DNA from: Morella rubra
Taxonomy: Eukaryota; Streptophyta; Magnoliopsida; Fagales; Myricaceae
DNA length: 64,000 bases
Direction: 5' to 3'
Assembly: GCA_003952965.2 (NCBI GenBank)
Contig: CM025853.1
Coordinates: 29,719,641-29,783,640 of the forward strand
This document shows positions 60,779 through 64,000 of the stretch, in pieces. The translations under genes and the position numbers were made by a program. Below the pieces are notes generated by a model that was not told the origin of the DNA, made no database searches, and worked only from the letters and a program-made list of their open reading frames with translations. Within the stretch, counting starts at the first letter, position 1. Each line of letters opens with the position of its first letter.

Positions 60779-62833
60779 TGTAACACATCTCCCGCTTATT
60801 TTTTATCTTACCATACAGTATGAATGTAATTACATAAATTGATATATAGATTTTTTTTTTCATGCCCTTCTATTTATTTATTTTTTTGTAAAAATGAAAA
60901 TGAAAGGCAAGTTTTTTTTTTTTTGGTCATGTTATGATTTGGAATCACAATATATTATCGCTTTTGATTATATATATTCTTGGTCAATTAATTTTAAGTT
61001 GCTTATATATATAATGAAAGTGAAATATTTTTGAAATAGTTCACTAAAACGTGGCAATATTTTGAGCAGTGGTGTTGGGCTTGTTACGTTGGTAGTTGCA
61101 ATAGGTGTTTTTACCCCTCATCCCCTCTGAATTACCCCCTCCCATAGTTTTCTTTTTATATTAATAATTATCTATTTTCACTTACGACTAGTCTAAGCCT
61201 ATAGTGAACTACGGTTATATAGCCTTTTACCATGGTTAAATAGTTATTTAAAGGGACTGGAAGAATACTTGACCTCGTCTTTATTCAGTGAAGTAAAAAA
61301 GAGCACTTAAGGAAAAAAGAGAAAAGAAAATAAAAGGAACCAAAAAGAAAGCAACCGAATTCCAAGAGAAAAAAGATAAAGTAAAAATAGTGTATAGCGT
61401 AGGATTGGTGCGTGAGTTTTGTTAAAGTTGATTTTTTTTTTTAATATCCAAAAAGATTCTATCATTCCACCTTGTATGGTTCTGAATTTTATTTTTTTTT
61501 CTTTCTTTTTTATTACGTGTAGTGTTCCATGAGTTCATAGATACTCCTTTTAGGTGCTCCTTATAATTGGTCATTATGCTTCTTCTTTTTTTCATACTTT
61601 TTTTACCAATGAGTTGAAATGATGTTGTAGTCTTAGATTACCTGACTATTACTTTTTTGTTGATAAAATTAGCATAAGTTGACATAAATTTTTGCCTAAC
61701 ATATAGTATTAATCATTTATTATTTTTATCAAGCCACTTTGACATTAATTTGAACATTGCGGTGGCAAAAAAAAAAATGAATCAAGTGAAGCGTGACGGT
61801 ACCACTCACTGGAGGATGTGCAACCACTGCCATAATAAGGGGTGGCTTCCGAGAGGGAATGGAGCAGCACTCTACCCATAGTGTCATAGGGAGGATGGAA
61901 ATTACGTGACAATCCCAAAGAACGGAGGAGAAAGAAACACAACCTTAACTCTAGGGGTATATAAAGCATGGCGGAGGTTGGAAAATGAACATCTTAATGA
62001 GATAGTTAAAGGTAAACATAAGTGGGATCATATTACACAGCATTGTACAGTGCATTATTTTACCATGCTATTGTTATTATTTTTACTCTTTCTTTTCTAT
62101 ACTACTGATTATTGTTTAAGGCCTTGATCTCACTTCCAACTTTACTAAGTTCTTATGACTCACCCCTCCTTTATGTGTTCTGTTGTTGTGCTTGTGACTA
62201 CTAGCAAAGCAGCATGATTATGTTCGAGATCCTCCAGACTTTTCAGCATGGGGACTACCTCCTCATGGTTCAGATCCTTGTGTGGGTCTCAACCAACCTA
62301 TATGTAGTAATTGAGCATTTCTACATCTGGACACCTATTGAGCTATCACCACCTCCTAAGATCATCAAGTTAGACTAGGGCCAATTTTTGTAGTTGTGAC
62401 CATTATACCTACTTTTTGAGACTGTATATATAGGTCTTTTAAAGAATATGTCTAGTCCTTTTGGAGCTTGTCTCCTATTAGCTATGTGGGCCTAAACATT
62501 TGGCAGAAGGCAGCTTTAAGTCTTTTTTATAATTATGTGTTTGACCTAATATTGTATTTTTCTATGTATCTGACTCAGTACGGTACTTTTCTATCATAAA
62601 CATATATATTCTGTTTCTTTAGCTTGCATAATCGTATGCATTCTTATTCATTTCTCATGACGATACTTTCACAACTCAAAATTTTATGCATTCAAATATC
62701 AAATGGTATTTAAAATTTGTATCTTCCTCATTTTACTTACCAATGTATAAATTTTTTGTGCTATATTCTCAAATTATTAAGTAGTCTATTACAATAAGAT
62801 AACTTATAGGTTATTATGGCATAGGGTGTTACA
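60779..62833 (+). mobile_element. Probable solo LTR of a Ty3/gypsy (Del/Tekay-like) retrotransposon
   Basis: It starts TGTAACACATCTCCCGC and ends GGCATAGGGTGTTACA. The terminal TGTAACAC/GTGTTACA is a perfect 8-bp inverted pair, and the TGTAACACnnC...GGGTGTTACA layout is typical of plant Del-type LTRs. It is flanked by AAGAA and AGGAA, a 4-of-5 match for a 5-bp target duplication. No primer-binding site follows the right end and there are no gag/pol fragments, so a solo LTR of about 2055 bp is the best reading. A TATATATA stretch near 62425 could be its promoter. Short open frames inside are not genes. Confidence 0.55.
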
Positions 62834-64000
62834 AGGAAAGAGAGATACGAAATTAGTAACTCCTAACTCAAATGGTATATATACGTGAAAACAAAAACAA
62901 AAACAAAAAACATAGGAAAGTTGTGATTGCCTTTTTTTTTCCTTAGCAAAATCAGTTGGATATGTAATACCTAAAATCTCACACCGAATGGAAGAAGAGA
63001 AGGAATAAAAAATAAGTTCTACAATAGTCAAGTCCTACATTATAACCTTACTAAATGTCAAAATTCAAATATTACGAGCGTTGCATTGAGTTTGATCTTT
63101 TAAGATTATTTATACGGTGCACTAATAAATTAAAAGCAAAATTGAATAAGATATTGAAATACATTGGACTTAGTCTCCACTCTCGGATGGCTGACATTGG
63201 GCAGGGAAAGGATGCTCTAGAATTTTTGGGCTTCCAAATTCATCGATCAACCTTCCACAGAGCCCAACAAATAGGCCCAAATTCTCACACCAATTAGACG
63301 ATTAACCTTTCACGCTTCAAACTTTTGCTTTCTTGTGCATATCTCTGAAGTTCTATAAAATTTTCAAGTCAACACCATACCAAGAAAAGCCTGCTATTAA
63401 CTTGACAAAAAGTACTTTCTTTCTTTTAATTGCCTTTTATGATTCCTTGGCCAGGCCTCTAATCCCCCACACAAGGCTAACCTTCTCGCTACGATACCGG
63501 CGCCTCGAACAGCTATATGTTATGATCTTAAATGACATGTTAGCTGTTTTACTTCGATGAATTTAAGGAACACCAAATACTTTTTATATCTTTAATTCCC
63601 GAGATAATTAAATACTTAAGATCGTGGCAGAGTTTCAAGAAAATAATGCTCCGAGTCCCAATGCCCCGATTGCCTGGCATCCAACAACCAACAGAATTTC
63701 TTCCAATAACAAATAAGTTCCTTATGATGATTAGAATTCCATAACCTTCCCAGACAACAAATGACAAGAAGTTAAACCGTGTTTGGGAAAATGTGTCTCT
63801 CCTTAAATCTCTCTCTCACGTGAAACCTGTCTAATTGGTGCCCATTAATTTAAAAATCTAAGTTATATTGCTAGAGACCAAATTGAAGAAAATCCAAAAC
63901 TGGGTTTTAATATATATATATATATATATGTTAATGATGCGGATCCACAGGAGAAAGCATCGGAGTTAATGCTGAGAATTAGACATGCTATAACTTATAA
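62834..64000. other. Right flank, no gene seen
   Basis: AT-rich sequence with short frames only and a TA microsatellite at 63910-63929. Nothing recognisable was found on either strand. Confidence 0.55.
63910..63929. repeat. TA microsatellite
   Basis: About ten TA dinucleotides in a row. Confidence 0.9.

Noticed and set aside
61906..62127. 73-codon frame on the plus strand inside the LTR candidate
   Set aside because: Short, ends in a poly-Leu/Phe run, no family; better explained as LTR sequence.
1..64000. tRNA, rRNA or CRISPR features
   Set aside because: Scanned by eye for tRNA box B-like GGTTCGAnTCC and for regularly spaced repeats; no convincing case was found. A covariance-model search would be needed to exclude small RNAs.

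Overview
The window is nuclear DNA of a eudicot, probably a woody species. It is AT-rich, the genes are split by many introns with GT-AG junctions, and every protein has its closest remembered match in Arabidopsis-type families. There are no operons, ribosome-binding sites, CRISPR arrays or phage genes. Exon boundaries were worked out by reading splice sites by eye against remembered family proteins; reading phase closes across every junction listed.

Layout, left to right. 1-12100 is mostly non-coding. It holds diverged MITE-like repeats, a cluster of five ACGT cores near 800, and a broken tail-end fragment of a sugar-transporter gene (about 7345-7862). 12405-17895 (+) is an intact five-exon STP13-type hexose/H+ symporter of 526 aa, with a TATA box and a G-box upstream. 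A diverged copy of its upstream region lies inside its own first intron. 19238-20793 (+) is a two-exon, probably GPI-anchored phytocyanin of 181 aa. 23095 to about 24692 (-) is an F-box protein. 25444-36220 (-) is a 23-exon CLC-d chloride channel/exchanger of 798 aa. 38481-48426 (-) is a 23-exon peroxisomal long-chain acyl-CoA synthetase of the LACS6 type, 694 aa, with two consecutive GC-AG introns. 52137-59108 (-) is a six-coding-exon cyclin T of 380 aa. 60779-62833 looks like a solo LTR, and the rest to 64000 has no gene that I can support.

The genes do not form a pathway. They are separate housekeeping or stress-related functions: sugar uptake at the plasma membrane, an extracellular copper protein, ubiquitin-ligase substrate choice, endomembrane anion transport, peroxisomal fatty-acid activation, and P-TEFb-type transcription control.

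The most interesting content is in the mobile DNA and gene structure. A 1493-bp hAT-like element with a perfect 8-bp target duplication sits in a CLC-d intron; it holds a transposase start and has a second MITE inside it. A palindromic family with a perfect 9-bp target duplication at one copy occurs three times, in LACS6, in cyclin T and between them. The STP13 promoter-like duplication and the paired GC-AG introns are also notable. I found no evidence of a wholly new biological system.
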